Numbered from the stretch's first letter, positions 7,443 to 14,033 are shown. The stretch: 14,594 nt of DNA from CAMLHU01 sp039917855 (GCA_039917855.1 JBDSIR010000147.1:1-14594), one strand, 5' to 3'. A program made the numbers and translations. The notes: generated from the sequence alone by a model not told the origin.

Positions 7443-7471
7443 AAAAACGCGGGCCGGAGCCCTAGAGCCCG
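7443..7471 (-). terminator. Possible terminator of the TPR/barrel gene
   Basis: Read on the minus strand, CGGGC (7467-7471) pairs with GCCCG (7450-7454), with an inner alternative GGGC/GCCC stem at 7451-7462. Five T residues follow (7443-7447). The stem overlaps the gene's stop codon. It is short, so this is only a moderate call. Confidence 0.4.
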
Positions 7472-9057
7472 AGTCGGATCGCGAGTCCTGCCGTCTGGTA
7501 CTTGAACGCTCCGGTCGTGCTCGCCGAGGCGGCGTTGGTGATGCCGCCGAAGATCGCCACTTCGTCGATGACGCGGAGGCGTCGGGTGAGCCGCAGGTCG
7601 GCGTGCCAGGCGCGCTGGGAAGCGCCTGCGCCTATCCGCTGGGAGCCGATACCCCCGGTCGCCCGCGCCCCCCAGACACCCCACTGCCGGTTCATCCCGC
7701 TCCTGAGCTCCGCCAGCTGATACGGTCTGGGCGCGAAATAGCCGACCCCGGCCTGGTCATACGAGAGCCGCCTGTAGTACGGACCCGCAAAGAAGTACCG
7801 CGCGAAGGACCAGGTGGCCGCCGCCAGCAACGACTGCCGCCGATTACCGTCATTCAACCACCCCGCGCCCCCTCCGAGGCTGAGATCCAGCTGCCGCGCC
7901 GCTTTCAGGTCGATGTTGGCTTCGAGGCTCTGGACGTCGAGGTCGCGGGCGATGAGCCCCGCGGTCTCGTCGAACGGGACTCGGCCGTAGCCCAAGCCGA
8001 CCCCTACCCGCGCCGTGGGGCGCCAGGAGATGGTGGCGCGGGCGGTGGCGCTGCGGCGTGAGCCACCGACCTGGGGAGCCAGCTGTCGCAGACCGAGTCC
8101 CGCGCCGAAACTCATCTTCCCGAGCGACCAGGCAAGTCCCATCTCGCCCGACGTGCGATCCCCCGAGGTGAAGGGGTCGGTGGCCTGGAAGAGGCCGACC
8201 GTGCCGCTCAGGGTGACCCCGTCGGCCACGCTCTCCGACGCGGATGCGATCTCCCAGAAGGTCTCATTCTGATCGGAGTCGCGTCCCCACCCGAAGGTGA
8301 CCTGCAGCTGGGGCCGGAGTGAGGCGCGGAGTTCGCGCCGGAGCTGGAGCGCGTCGCGATCATTGGGAGAGACGCGGAGGGCGGAGTCCACCCGCTGGAG
8401 GGCGGCGCGTTCGCGCCCTTCCCACCGATCCACCTGCGCGAGGCCGGCAAGGGCAGCGGCACTTCCCGGCTGATGGATGAGGCTCTCGGTGTAGAGCGAG
8501 CGGGCGCCGTTCAGGTCCCCCTTCCAGGCACGGAGCCGGGCACGACCGACCAGCGCTTCCTCATCGTCGGGCGCCTGCGCGAGCCAGCTCACGTAGGCAG
8601 CGTCCGCCTCGTCGTAGCGTCCCGCCCAACCGAGCGCGGTCGCTTTCCCGATCCAGGCATCGCGCATCGCGGGGGCGCGCGCGATCACGCTGTCGTAGTG
8701 AGCCACCGCCTGATCGGTCCGGCCAGCCCACGCGAGCACTCGTCCCTCGGCCACCTCGATGTCGCCGTCGCCGTGGTCTTCCGCGCGGGCCCGGCGGATC
8801 ATCACCAGCGCGGAGTCGAGCTTGTTATCCCAGGAGAGAAGGATGCCGAGCCTGAAATTGGCCCGGACATTGGCGCGGTCGGTGACGAGGACCCGTTGGT
8901 ACGCGAGGCGCGCCTCGTGATACTCCGCTGCGGCCCAGTGCGCGTCGGCCAGTTCGGTCTGGGCGGCGAGACGGCAAGCCGGCGAGGCGGCGAGGAGGAT
9001 CACCAGGCCGACGAGGGGGCCACGCAGTACGCAACACGCAGCACGCAGTGCGTTCAT
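7462..9057 (-). CDS. TPR-domain outer-membrane beta-barrel protein (YaiO/PgaA-like architecture)
   Basis: From ATG 9057 the protein has 531 residues: a signal peptide (about 1-33, ending LAAQ), then about six TPR-like helical repeats (about 35-245, motifs such as AWAGRTDQAVAHYDSVI and GWAGRYDEADAAYVSWL), then a C-terminal region of amphipathic strands with Gly/Asp turns (about 255-531). Periplasmic TPRs fused to an outer-membrane barrel are known in YaiO and in exopolysaccharide exporters such as PgaA. Export or envelope scaffolding is therefore plausible, but there is no polysaccharide locus here. An alternative ATG at 9150 has a better Shine-Dalgarno (GGGAGA) and would add 31 residues. I prefer 9057 because it opens a normal signal peptide. 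The signal peptide DNA carries two short tandem arrays (8962-8995, 9021-9052). Confidence 0.8.
   Translation of the reverse strand: MNALRAACCVLRGPLVGLVILLAASPACRLAAQTELADAHWAAAEYHEARLAYQRVLVTDRANVRANFRLGILLSWDNKLDSALVMIRRARAEDHGDGDIEVAEGRVLAWAGRTDQAVAHYDSVIARAPAMRDAWIGKATALGWAGRYDEADAAYVSWLAQAPDDEEALVGRARLRAWKGDLNGARSLYTESLIHQPGSAAALAGLAQVDRWEGRERAALQRVDSALRVSPNDRDALQLRRELRASLRPQLQVTFGWGRDSDQNETFWEIASASESVADGVTLSGTVGLFQATDPFTSGDRTSGEMGLAWSLGKMSFGAGLGLRQLAPQVGGSRRSATARATISWRPTARVGVGLGYGRVPFDETAGLIARDLDVQSLEANIDLKAARQLDLSLGGGAGWLNDGNRRQSLLAAATWSFARYFFAGPYYRRLSYDQAGVGYFAPRPYQLAELRSGMNRQWGVWGARATGGIGSQRIGAGASQRAWHADLRLTRRLRVIDEVAIFGGITNAASASTTGAFKYQTAGLAIRLGL
8962..8995 (-). repeat. Octamer array (GGCGGCGA/GACGGCAA type, 4 copies) inside a signal-peptide coding region
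   Basis: Plus-strand units GGCGGCGA, GACGGCAA, GCCGGCGA, GGCGGCGA. Read on the minus strand they encode the end of the hydrophobic core and the cleavage region of the TPR/barrel signal peptide. It is related to the array at 2967-2995. Confidence 0.65.
9021..9052 (-). repeat. Heptamer array (unit CTGCGTG on minus strand, 4 copies) in the signal-peptide n-region
   Basis: Plus-strand units CACGCAG, TACGCAA, CACGCAG, CACGCAG. On the minus strand they are read in frame and give ACCVLR, the same peptide as the array at 2154-2181. Confidence 0.8.
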
Positions 9058-9188
9058 GTGGCACTGCGACCGTTGCCACGTCCCGGAACGGGTCGGGGTC
9101 GCCGCGGGGGCCAGCAGAGTCAGGACCGGTCCGGCTATCTTTGGTGCCATACCAGAATCTCCCACCCGACCGACCATTGGAGCAAGCC

Positions 9189-9566
9189 GTGACGACCGAA
9201 GTGGAGACCCGGGCGCTGGGCCGAGAGCTGATCGATGCGTTCGGAAAGGCCTGGGAACGGGGCAAGGTCGACCAGATCGTCGAGCTCTTCAGCGAAGAAG
9301 CGGTCTTCCTTGACGACCCCTTCGCCGGGCAGGCAGTGGGCAAAAATGCCATCCGTGACTACTGGAAGGACGTGCCCTACCACCAGTCGGAGATCACTTT
9401 CACTCCGGGTGAGATATTTGCGGCGGGGCCCTGGTTCTCGACCGAATTTCGGGTGGTGTATCGGCGGCGGCGCACCGGTGAATGGGTCGACGCGCGGGGA
9501 GCGATCTTCTGCGAGACGGCGGGCGGGAAGGTGACGGAGATGCGGATGTACTGGATACGGCGGTGA
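9189..9566 (+). CDS. NTF2/SnoaL-like small protein
   Basis: A 125-residue protein with the layout of the NTF2-like/SnoaL fold: an N-terminal helix with LIDAFGKAWERGKVDQIVELF, then SEEAVFLDDPF, AIRDYW and a run of beta strands ending EMRMYWIRR. Members are small ligand-binding or isomerase-like proteins; no substrate can be named. I chose the GTG at 9189 because GGAG lies 6 bases upstream. An earlier ATG at 9048 would add 47 low-complexity residues overlapping the divergent gene. It is divergent from the TPR/barrel gene and converges with the phosphatase-like gene. Its TGA stop (9564-9566) is part of the first unit of a heptamer array. Confidence 0.75.
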   Translation: MTTEVETRALGRELIDAFGKAWERGKVDQIVELFSEEAVFLDDPFAGQAVGKNAIRDYWKDVPYHQSEITFTPGEIFAAGPWFSTEFRVVYRRRRTGEWVDARGAIFCETAGGKVTEMRMYWIRR

Positions 9567-9676
9567 GCGGTGAGCGGTAAGCGGTGAGCGGTAAGCGGGG
9601 GGCTCCGGATCGATGCGAAGCCCCCCGATTCATTGCCCCCATGGGCCCGCTCACCGCTCACCGCTTACCGCTCACC
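9561..9676. terminator. Nested hairpin built from paired heptamer arrays (family GTGAGCG/GTAAGCG)
   Basis: Five heptamers run from 9563 to 9597, and an inverted array lies at 9643-9676. Arms 9569-9599 and 9646-9676 are complementary with about one mismatch. Between them sits a smaller hairpin, GGGGGGCT (9597-9604) with AGCCCCCC (9619-9626). The structure separates two converging genes, so termination from both sides is plausible. There is no T-run. The right arm is identical over 34 bases to 12627-12660, so this is also a dispersed repeat. Confidence 0.65.
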
Positions 9677-9681
9677 AAGGA

Positions 9682-10146
9682 CTACGGCTTCCCATGGCTC
9701 GCCACAAAGCCCAGCCCCCACTGCATCATCTCCGGGCTCCGGAGCCCGATCCGCATCGCCAGCTCGATCGCCGCCTCTTCTTCCATTCCCAGATCCAGCA
9801 TGAAGTAGGGCAGGAGCGCTCCGCCGACCCGGTTCCCAGAGCCGCAGTGGAAGAGCATCTGCTTATCCTTGTTCTTCCGCACTGCGTCAAGGATCCGCTC
9901 GAGAAGGGCATCGTCCACCCGGCCGGCCACCACGGGGACGTTGATGTACTCGAGGCCGAGTTCCTTCAACTTGGCGGGCTCATCGAAGGGACGCGCTTCC
10001 ATCGGGTCGCGGATGTCGAGCACCACCGCACCGCCGGCGGCCTTGAACGCCGCGAGCTGCTTCAGATCGGGCTGGCCTCCGGTGACCAGCGTGGGGGTGG
10101 CCTGGCAGGCGTTGGCGATTCCGGCGACGGCGTCGAAAGTGGTCAT
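9682..10146 (-). CDS. Protein tyrosine phosphatase / beta-lactamase-hydrolase-like (DUF442-type) protein
   Basis: A 154-residue single-domain protein. Key blocks are TLVTGGQPDLKQLAAFKAAG, VVLDIRDPMEARPF, INVPVVAGRVDD and the catalytic-type loop FHCGSGNRVG. The loop has four residues between Cys and Arg (CGSGNR), as in the DUF442/BLH branch (CRSGTR-type), not the five of classical tyrosine phosphatases. Members are proposed phosphatases or sulfur-transfer proteins; the substrate is unknown. I chose ATG 10146 because the conserved fold starts right after it. An upstream ATG at 10215 would add 23 residues; TACTAT lies 4 bases before it, so it cannot be excluded. The gene converges with the NTF2-like gene and diverges from nadE. 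Confidence 0.78.
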   Translation of the reverse strand: MTTFDAVAGIANACQATPTLVTGGQPDLKQLAAFKAAGGAVVLDIRDPMEARPFDEPAKLKELGLEYINVPVVAGRVDDALLERILDAVRKNKDKQMLFHCGSGNRVGGALLPYFMLDLGMEEEAAIELAMRIGLRSPEMMQWGLGFVASHGKP

Positions 10147-10235
10147 AGTCCGTGTCACTTGAGAGGTTGGACCGGCGATGTTCGCGAGAAGGGTCCCTCC
10201 CGGGAACGCCAGCATGAAGATAGTAAGGGGAGGAT

Positions 10236-10370
10236 GGGTGAGCCGTAAGCGGCCTGTCCTGAGCGAAGCGAAGGATCAGCGGGCTGCGGCATCGAGGTCC
10301 CGAAGGGGCGTCGGCATCTGTACCGGTCCAGCCCCCGCGGCCGGCTCACTGCTCACCGCTCACCGCTCAC
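10236..10370. repeat. Inverted heptamer arrays (GTGAGCG family) around a non-coding segment with a second dispersed repeat
   Basis: The degenerate left array GGTGAGCCGTAAGCGG (10237-10252) faces a right array of CGCTCAC-type heptamers at 10344-10370. The enclosed sequence includes the dispersed motif TCCTGAGCGAAGCGAAGGAT (10257-10276) and no gene. The element fills most of the region between the phosphatase-like gene and nadE (10147-10383). Confidence 0.6.
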
Positions 10371-10376
10371 TATATC
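10371..10376 (+). promoter_or_regulatory. Possible -10 box of nadE (leaderless start)
   Basis: TATATC lies 7 bases before the nadE ATG, the only AT-rich stretch nearby. There is no Shine-Dalgarno before the ATG, which would fit a leaderless transcript. No good -35 is visible: that position is occupied by the heptamer array. Confidence 0.4.
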
Positions 10377-10383
10377 TTCCAGC

Positions 10384-12165
10384 ATGCTCCGCCTCGCCAT
10401 CGCCCAGTTCCGTCCCGCCAAGGGTCGGTACGCCGAGAATCTGGCGCGCCTCGGCGCGCTCTTCGCCGAGGTGGCAGGGTGGGCCGAGCCGCCGGAACTC
10501 ATGGTCCTCCCTGAGTCGGCCCTGACCGGGTACTTCCTCGAGGGTGGAGTGCAGGAGCTCGCGCTCCCGGCCGAGAAGCTCTTCGCCGACCTGGCCGCCC
10601 AGCACGCCAAAAGCGGCGCGCCTCCGATGGATATCGCCATCGGATTCTACGAGGTCCACAGCAACCGGCTCCATAACTCCGCGCTCTATGCCGCCCTCGG
10701 AGGCACCGATGCGGGGATCGTGCACGTCCACCGCAAGATCTTCCTCCCTACCTACGGAGTGTTCGACGAAGAGCGCTTCGTCGAGGCGGGGAAGAGCGTA
10801 CGGGCCTTCGACACCCGCTGGGGCCGCGCGGCGATGCTGGTGTGCGAAGACGCCTGGCACTCCCTCACCGGCACGCTCGCCGCGCTGGATGGCGCCCAGC
10901 TCATCATCATCCCTTCGGCCACCCCGGGGCGTGGGATCCAGCCGACCGGAGATGGGCAGCGCCCCGCCAACCTCGCGCGCTGGGAACGACTGGCGCAGGG
11001 GATCGCCGAGGAGCATGGCGTGTACGTGGCGGTCTGCCACCTCGTGGGGTTCGAGGGAGGGAAGGGATTCGCCGGGGGGTCGGTCCTGCTGAGTCCCCGG
11101 GGCGAGCTGATGGCCGAAGGGCCGGTGTTCGAACCGGCGATCATCGCAGCCACCCTCGACCTCGAGGAGGTGACGCGCGCGCGGGCCGATGCGCCGTTGC
11201 TGGCGGATCTGGAGGGGAAGCTCGCCGGCTTGCTGGAGTCGGCCAGTGGGCCAGTGGGCAAGCGGGCCAGCGATGGAGCGAAGGCCCCGAAGGCCCCGAA
11301 GCCCGCAAAGCAGGCGGCCCACCGGCCCACCGGCCCACTGGCCCACTCCGCCGACCCGCTCGCCATCGATCCCGGACTCACCCGGAAATGGCTGGTCGAG
11401 TTCCTGCGCGACGAGATCCAGCGCCGGCGCGGGTTCGACCACGCGGTGATCGGGCTCTCGGGTGGTGTCGACTCCGCGGTGGTGGCCTGGCTCGCCGCCG
11501 AGGCGCTGGGGCCGGAGAACGTGACGGCCATCCGGATGCCGTACAAGACCTCGAACCCCGAGTCACTGGCGCACGCCCAGCTCGTGATCGATCGACTCGG
11601 CATCCGCGAGAAGACCGTCGACATCTCCGCCGCGGTGGACGGGATGGTCGCAGCTATGGGGGACACGGACCCGGCGCGGAAGGGGAACGTGATGGCACGC
11701 TGCCGGATGATCGCGCTCTTCGACCAGTCAGTGCCGCTCGAAGCGCTCCCCGTCGGCACCGGCAACAAGAGCGAGCGGCTGCTCGGCTACTTCACCTGGC
11801 ACGCCGACGACTCGCCCCCGGTCAACCCGATCGGCGACCTCTTCAAGACCCAGGTCTGGGCCCTCGCGCGCCACCTCGGCGTGCCCGACGAGATCGTCTC
11901 CAAGCCGGCAAGCGCCGACCTGATCCAGGGCCAGACCGACGAGGGGGACTTCGGCATCAGCTATGCTCGGGCCGATCTTATCCTCCATTGGCTCCTCTCC
12001 GGCTACCGTCCCGAAGCGATCGAGCAGGTCGGCTTCACCCAGCAGGAGATCAAGCTGGTGCGCAGCCGCCTCGATGGGACCCACTGGAAGCGCCGGTTGC
12101 CGACGGTGGCGATGGTGAGCCAGACGGCGATCGGGGAGTACTATCTGCGGCCGGTCGATTACTGA
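10384..12165 (+). CDS. nadE: Glutamine-dependent NAD+ synthetase with a repeat-derived interdomain linker
   Basis: Makes NAD+ from nicotinate adenine dinucleotide, ATP and glutamine in the cytoplasm. The 593-residue protein has an N-terminal nitrilase-type glutaminase domain (about 1-265) with catalytic triad E44 (LPES), K118 (HRKIFLPTYG) and C154 (VCEDAW). A C-terminal synthetase domain (about 325-593) has the ATP pyrophosphatase loop SGGVDS (359-364), GTGNKSE and the late SADLIQGQTDE block. Between them, residues 287-322 form a Lys/Ala/Pro-rich linker encoded by an inverted octamer repeat (11241-11347); the domain ends on both sides look intact. The ATG at 10384 starts the conserved MLRLAIAQF strand. 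Repeats flank the gene on both sides; a heptamer array begins one base after its stop. Confidence 0.95.
   Translation: MLRLAIAQFRPAKGRYAENLARLGALFAEVAGWAEPPELMVLPESALTGYFLEGGVQELALPAEKLFADLAAQHAKSGAPPMDIAIGFYEVHSNRLHNSALYAALGGTDAGIVHVHRKIFLPTYGVFDEERFVEAGKSVRAFDTRWGRAAMLVCEDAWHSLTGTLAALDGAQLIIIPSATPGRGIQPTGDGQRPANLARWERLAQGIAEEHGVYVAVCHLVGFEGGKGFAGGSVLLSPRGELMAEGPVFEPAIIAATLDLEEVTRARADAPLLADLEGKLAGLLESASGPVGKRASDGAKAPKAPKPAKQAAHRPTGPLAHSADPLAIDPGLTRKWLVEFLRDEIQRRRGFDHAVIGLSGGVDSAVVAWLAAEALGPENVTAIRMPYKTSNPESLAHAQLVIDRLGIREKTVDISAAVDGMVAAMGDTDPARKGNVMARCRMIALFDQSVPLEALPVGTGNKSERLLGYFTWHADDSPPVNPIGDLFKTQVWALARHLGVPDEIVSKPASADLIQGQTDEGDFGISYARADLILHWLLSGYRPEAIEQVGFTQQEIKLVRSRLDGTHWKRRLPTVAMVSQTAIGEYYLRPVDY
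11241..11347. repeat. Inverted octamer-array element in frame inside nadE
   Basis: Left arm units GGCCAGTG, GGCCAGTG, GGCAAGCG, GGCCAGCG (11241-11272) are inverted relative to right arm units GGCCCACC, GGCCCACC, GGCCCACT, GGCCCACT (11316-11347). Between them is a 9-base tandem repeat (CGAAGGCCC type) coding for KAP/KP. The whole element is translated as the linker between the two nadE domains. The right arm matches the array at 2209-2236. Confidence 0.8.
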
Positions 12166-12660
12166 GGTGAGCGGTGAGCGGTAAGCGGTGAGCGGGCTGT
12201 TCAGCCTGACTTTCGTCGCAGGAGACCGAGGAGCAATCGTTGGGATCGCTGGCATCGGGCCATTGTCGTCGGAAGGGTCGGGGACGGCGGCTTGAGTCGT
12301 TCGGAGAGATGGTCGAGCAGTTCGCCTGTCTCCACGGCGGACCCGTAGGCGATCCTGATATGCTTGGTGAATAGTGGTGCCGTCCCGAGTGCGTATCCTT
12401 CGGCGATGTTGAGCTGGACCGAAAGGGATGAACGCTGCAATTGACCCCAGATCGCCCCGAGGGGTGGGGTCCACCTGGTCTCACTGAGGTCGAGTACCTC
12501 GCTCGTGACTTTTTTGGCCTCTTGCCACGCGAGGAGGGAAGTGTGGTCTCTCATCGAGGACAACCTATGATCGAACCGGGAACTCGCCTCATCATTCTGC
12601 AAGCGGCCGGCGCGGATTTGCGCGTGGGGCCCGCTCACCGCTCACCGCTTACCGCTCACC
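12166..12660. mobile_element. Candidate cassette: four-helix-bundle gene enclosed by 32-bp inverted heptamer repeats
   Basis: Left repeat 12166-12197 and right repeat 12629-12660 are inverted copies matching at 30 of 32 bases. Each consists of four heptamers (GTGAGCG or GTAAGCG). The 431-base interior holds only the minus-strand four-helix-bundle gene. The left repeat starts one base after the nadE stop, and the right repeat ends 4 bases before the thioesterase ATG at 12665, as if inserted precisely between two genes. No transposase, reverse transcriptase or target-site duplication is visible, so mobility is inferred from architecture alone. Confidence 0.45.
12201..12554 (-). CDS. Four-helix-bundle protein (23S rRNA-IVP/Avd-like family), copy 2
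   Basis: A 117-residue helical basic protein starting MRDHTSLLAWQEA. It carries the canonical family block VQLNIAEGYA (46-55) and the helix KHIRIAYGSAVETGELL (64-80). It is a diverged paralogue of the 7043-7402 protein. Such proteins are known from rRNA intervening sequences and as Avd partners of reverse transcriptases, but stand-alone copies have no known function. I chose ATG 12554 over 12638 because it matches the paralogue's MRDH start; TAGGTT lies 7 bases upstream and could be a -10 box for a leaderless mRNA. The gene is alone between two inverted repeats and opposite in strand to both neighbours. Confidence 0.82.
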   Translation of the reverse strand: MRDHTSLLAWQEAKKVTSEVLDLSETRWTPPLGAIWGQLQRSSLSVQLNIAEGYALGTAPLFTKHIRIAYGSAVETGELLDHLSERLKPPSPTLPTTMARCQRSQRLLLGLLRRKSG

Positions 12661-12664
12661 CAGA

Positions 12665-13132
12665 ATGATTCCAGATAGCCGCCCGATGTCCTACAGCCGC
12701 GCCACGATCACGACCCTCGTGATGCCGCACATGCAGAACATCCTCGGCGACCTCTTCGGCGGGAACCTGATGGCGATGGTCGACCAGGCGGCCGCGGTGG
12801 CCGCGATCAGGCACGCCGGCGGGGCCGCGGTCACCGCCGCGATCGACCGGGTGGACTTCCGCGAACGGATCCCCGTCGGCGCGCTGGTGACCTGCGAGGC
12901 GGCGGTCGAGTTCGTCGGCAACTCCTCCATGGACATCACGGTCGAGGTATACGCCGAGACGGTGAGCACCGGGGAGAAGCGGAATACCCACTCCGCCCAC
13001 GCCGTCTTCGTCGCCATCGACGAGGAGGGTCGGCCCAGACGGGTACCGCGTCTCATCCCCGGGACCGACGCAGAGAAGGCTGCGTACGAGGCGGCGCGGA
13101 TCCATCGTGAGTCGATGAAGAAGCCCAGGTGA
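12665..13132 (+). CDS. Hotdog-fold acyl-CoA thioesterase (YciA/BACH-like)
   Basis: Predicted to hydrolyse acyl-CoA to free acid and CoA in the cytoplasm. The 155-residue single hotdog domain has the typical motif NILGDLFGGNLMAMVDQAA, whose Asp (of MVD) corresponds to the catalytic acid in the YciA family. VDFRERIPVGALV and NTHSAHAVFVAID strands follow. Length is normal. The start is uncertain: ATG 12665 begins 4 bases after an inverted repeat and has no Shine-Dalgarno; ATG 12686 would remove 7 residues and keep the whole domain. The stop overlaps the patatin-like gene (GTGA), so the two are probably translated together and may share lipid or acyl-CoA turnover. Confidence 0.88.
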   Translation: MIPDSRPMSYSRATITTLVMPHMQNILGDLFGGNLMAMVDQAAAVAAIRHAGGAAVTAAIDRVDFRERIPVGALVTCEAAVEFVGNSSMDITVEVYAETVSTGEKRNTHSAHAVFVAIDEEGRPRRVPRLIPGTDAEKAAYEAARIHRESMKKPR

Positions 13133-13956
13133 GCGGCGGAGTCGTCGCGGTCTATGGCGGCGGCGGTGCAAAGGCCGCCGCGCACCTCGGCGCCGAGCGG
13201 GCGCTCCGCGAGGCGGGACTTCGGCCCGCGGCCTACGTGGGGTGCTCCATGGGCGCTGTGGTCGCGGCGGCGCTGGCGCTGGGGTGGGAGCCGGAGGCGA
13301 TCGAGGAACGGCTTGTCGACCTGGGTCGCCGCCGGATCGCGGTGGTCGATCCCCTCATCTTCATCCTCGGCGTTCGCCGTCCCGGATTGCTCAAGCCGGA
13401 CCCGCTCCGCGCCGCCTTCGACGCATTGTTCCTCAACGCGCGCTTCGGCGACATGGTGCGCCCGTTGTCGATCGCCGTCACCGACCTCGATTCGGGGGAG
13501 CTGGTGCTCTTCGGCACCGGAGGCCGCGATGCTCCCCTGGTCGACGTGCTCCTCGCGACCTGCGCTCTCCCGCTCTACTTCCCCCCGGTCACCCTCGGCG
13601 GCAAGCGGTACGTCGACGGTGGGATCCGCTCGGTCCTTCCCATCGAGTCGGCGCTCGCGCTCCAGCCCGACCGCATCGTCGCCGTCGACGTCGGACCGGG
13701 CTTTGACGAAGCCGAATCGGCCCATTCGAGTCCGCTGCCCCAGCTCATCGAGATCAACCAGAGCACCCTGGGCATCCTCATGGCGCAGGGCACCCAGGAC
13801 CGGCTGGCCCTCTGGCGTTCGACGGCGGGACGACCACCGTTGACGTATGTCCGACCCCGGGTGGAGAAGAACGCCACGTTCGCCACCGACAAGATCCGCG
13901 AGTACGCCGAGGAAGGATACCGGGCCACGCGTGAAGCATTGGAGAGGGGTCGGTAG
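13129..13956 (+). CDS. Patatin-like phospholipase / serine acyl hydrolase
   Basis: Lipid acyl hydrolase of the bacterial patatin (RssA-like) family. The 275-residue protein has the oxyanion loop GGGGAKAAAHLG (10-21), the nucleophile elbow GCSMG with S40, and the second catalytic residue D163 in YVDGG (161-165), giving the Ser-Asp dyad. No signal peptide is seen, so it is probably cytoplasmic or peripheral on the inner membrane. The start is a GTG overlapping the thioesterase stop by 4 bases. Pairing with an acyl-CoA thioesterase suggests membrane lipid turnover, but the substrate is unknown. The stop codon (TAG, 13954-13956) lies across the first two units of a heptamer array. Confidence 0.92.
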   Translation: MSGGVVAVYGGGGAKAAAHLGAERALREAGLRPAAYVGCSMGAVVAAALALGWEPEAIEERLVDLGRRRIAVVDPLIFILGVRRPGLLKPDPLRAAFDALFLNARFGDMVRPLSIAVTDLDSGELVLFGTGGRDAPLVDVLLATCALPLYFPPVTLGGKRYVDGGIRSVLPIESALALQPDRIVAVDVGPGFDEAESAHSSPLPQLIEINQSTLGILMAQGTQDRLALWRSTAGRPPLTYVRPRVEKNATFATDKIREYAEEGYRATREALERGR

Positions 13957-13970
13957 TCGGTCGTCGGTAG
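13949..13970 (+). repeat. Heptamer array (unit GTCGGTA/C, 3 copies) overlapping a stop codon
   Basis: Units GTCGGTA, GTCGGTC, GTCGGTA, G. The patatin-like gene's TAG stop is formed across the first two units. Confidence 0.75.
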
Positions 13971-14033
13971 CGCGCGGGGCGATCCGCGTTTTCCCGATGT
14001 CGCACGAACCGCGGTCTGGCCGTAGTATTAGTC

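Noticed and set aside
9048..9188. A longer start for the NTF2-like gene at ATG 9048
   Set aside because: The added residues are low-complexity and overlap the divergent gene's start; GTG 9189 has a well-placed GGAG.
10842..12170. A 442-residue plus-strand open frame inside nadE
   Set aside because: Another frame of nadE, low-complexity Arg/Gly/Pro translation, no recognisable domain.
12201..12554. An intervening sequence of 23S rRNA, or a diversity-generating retroelement, around the four-helix-bundle gene
   Set aside because: No rRNA sequence flanks it, and no reverse transcriptase, template repeat or variable repeat is visible in the window.
9561..12660. A CRISPR array made from the GTGAGCG repeats
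   Set aside because: The units are 7 bases in direct tandem with no spacers of regular length, and no cas gene is present.
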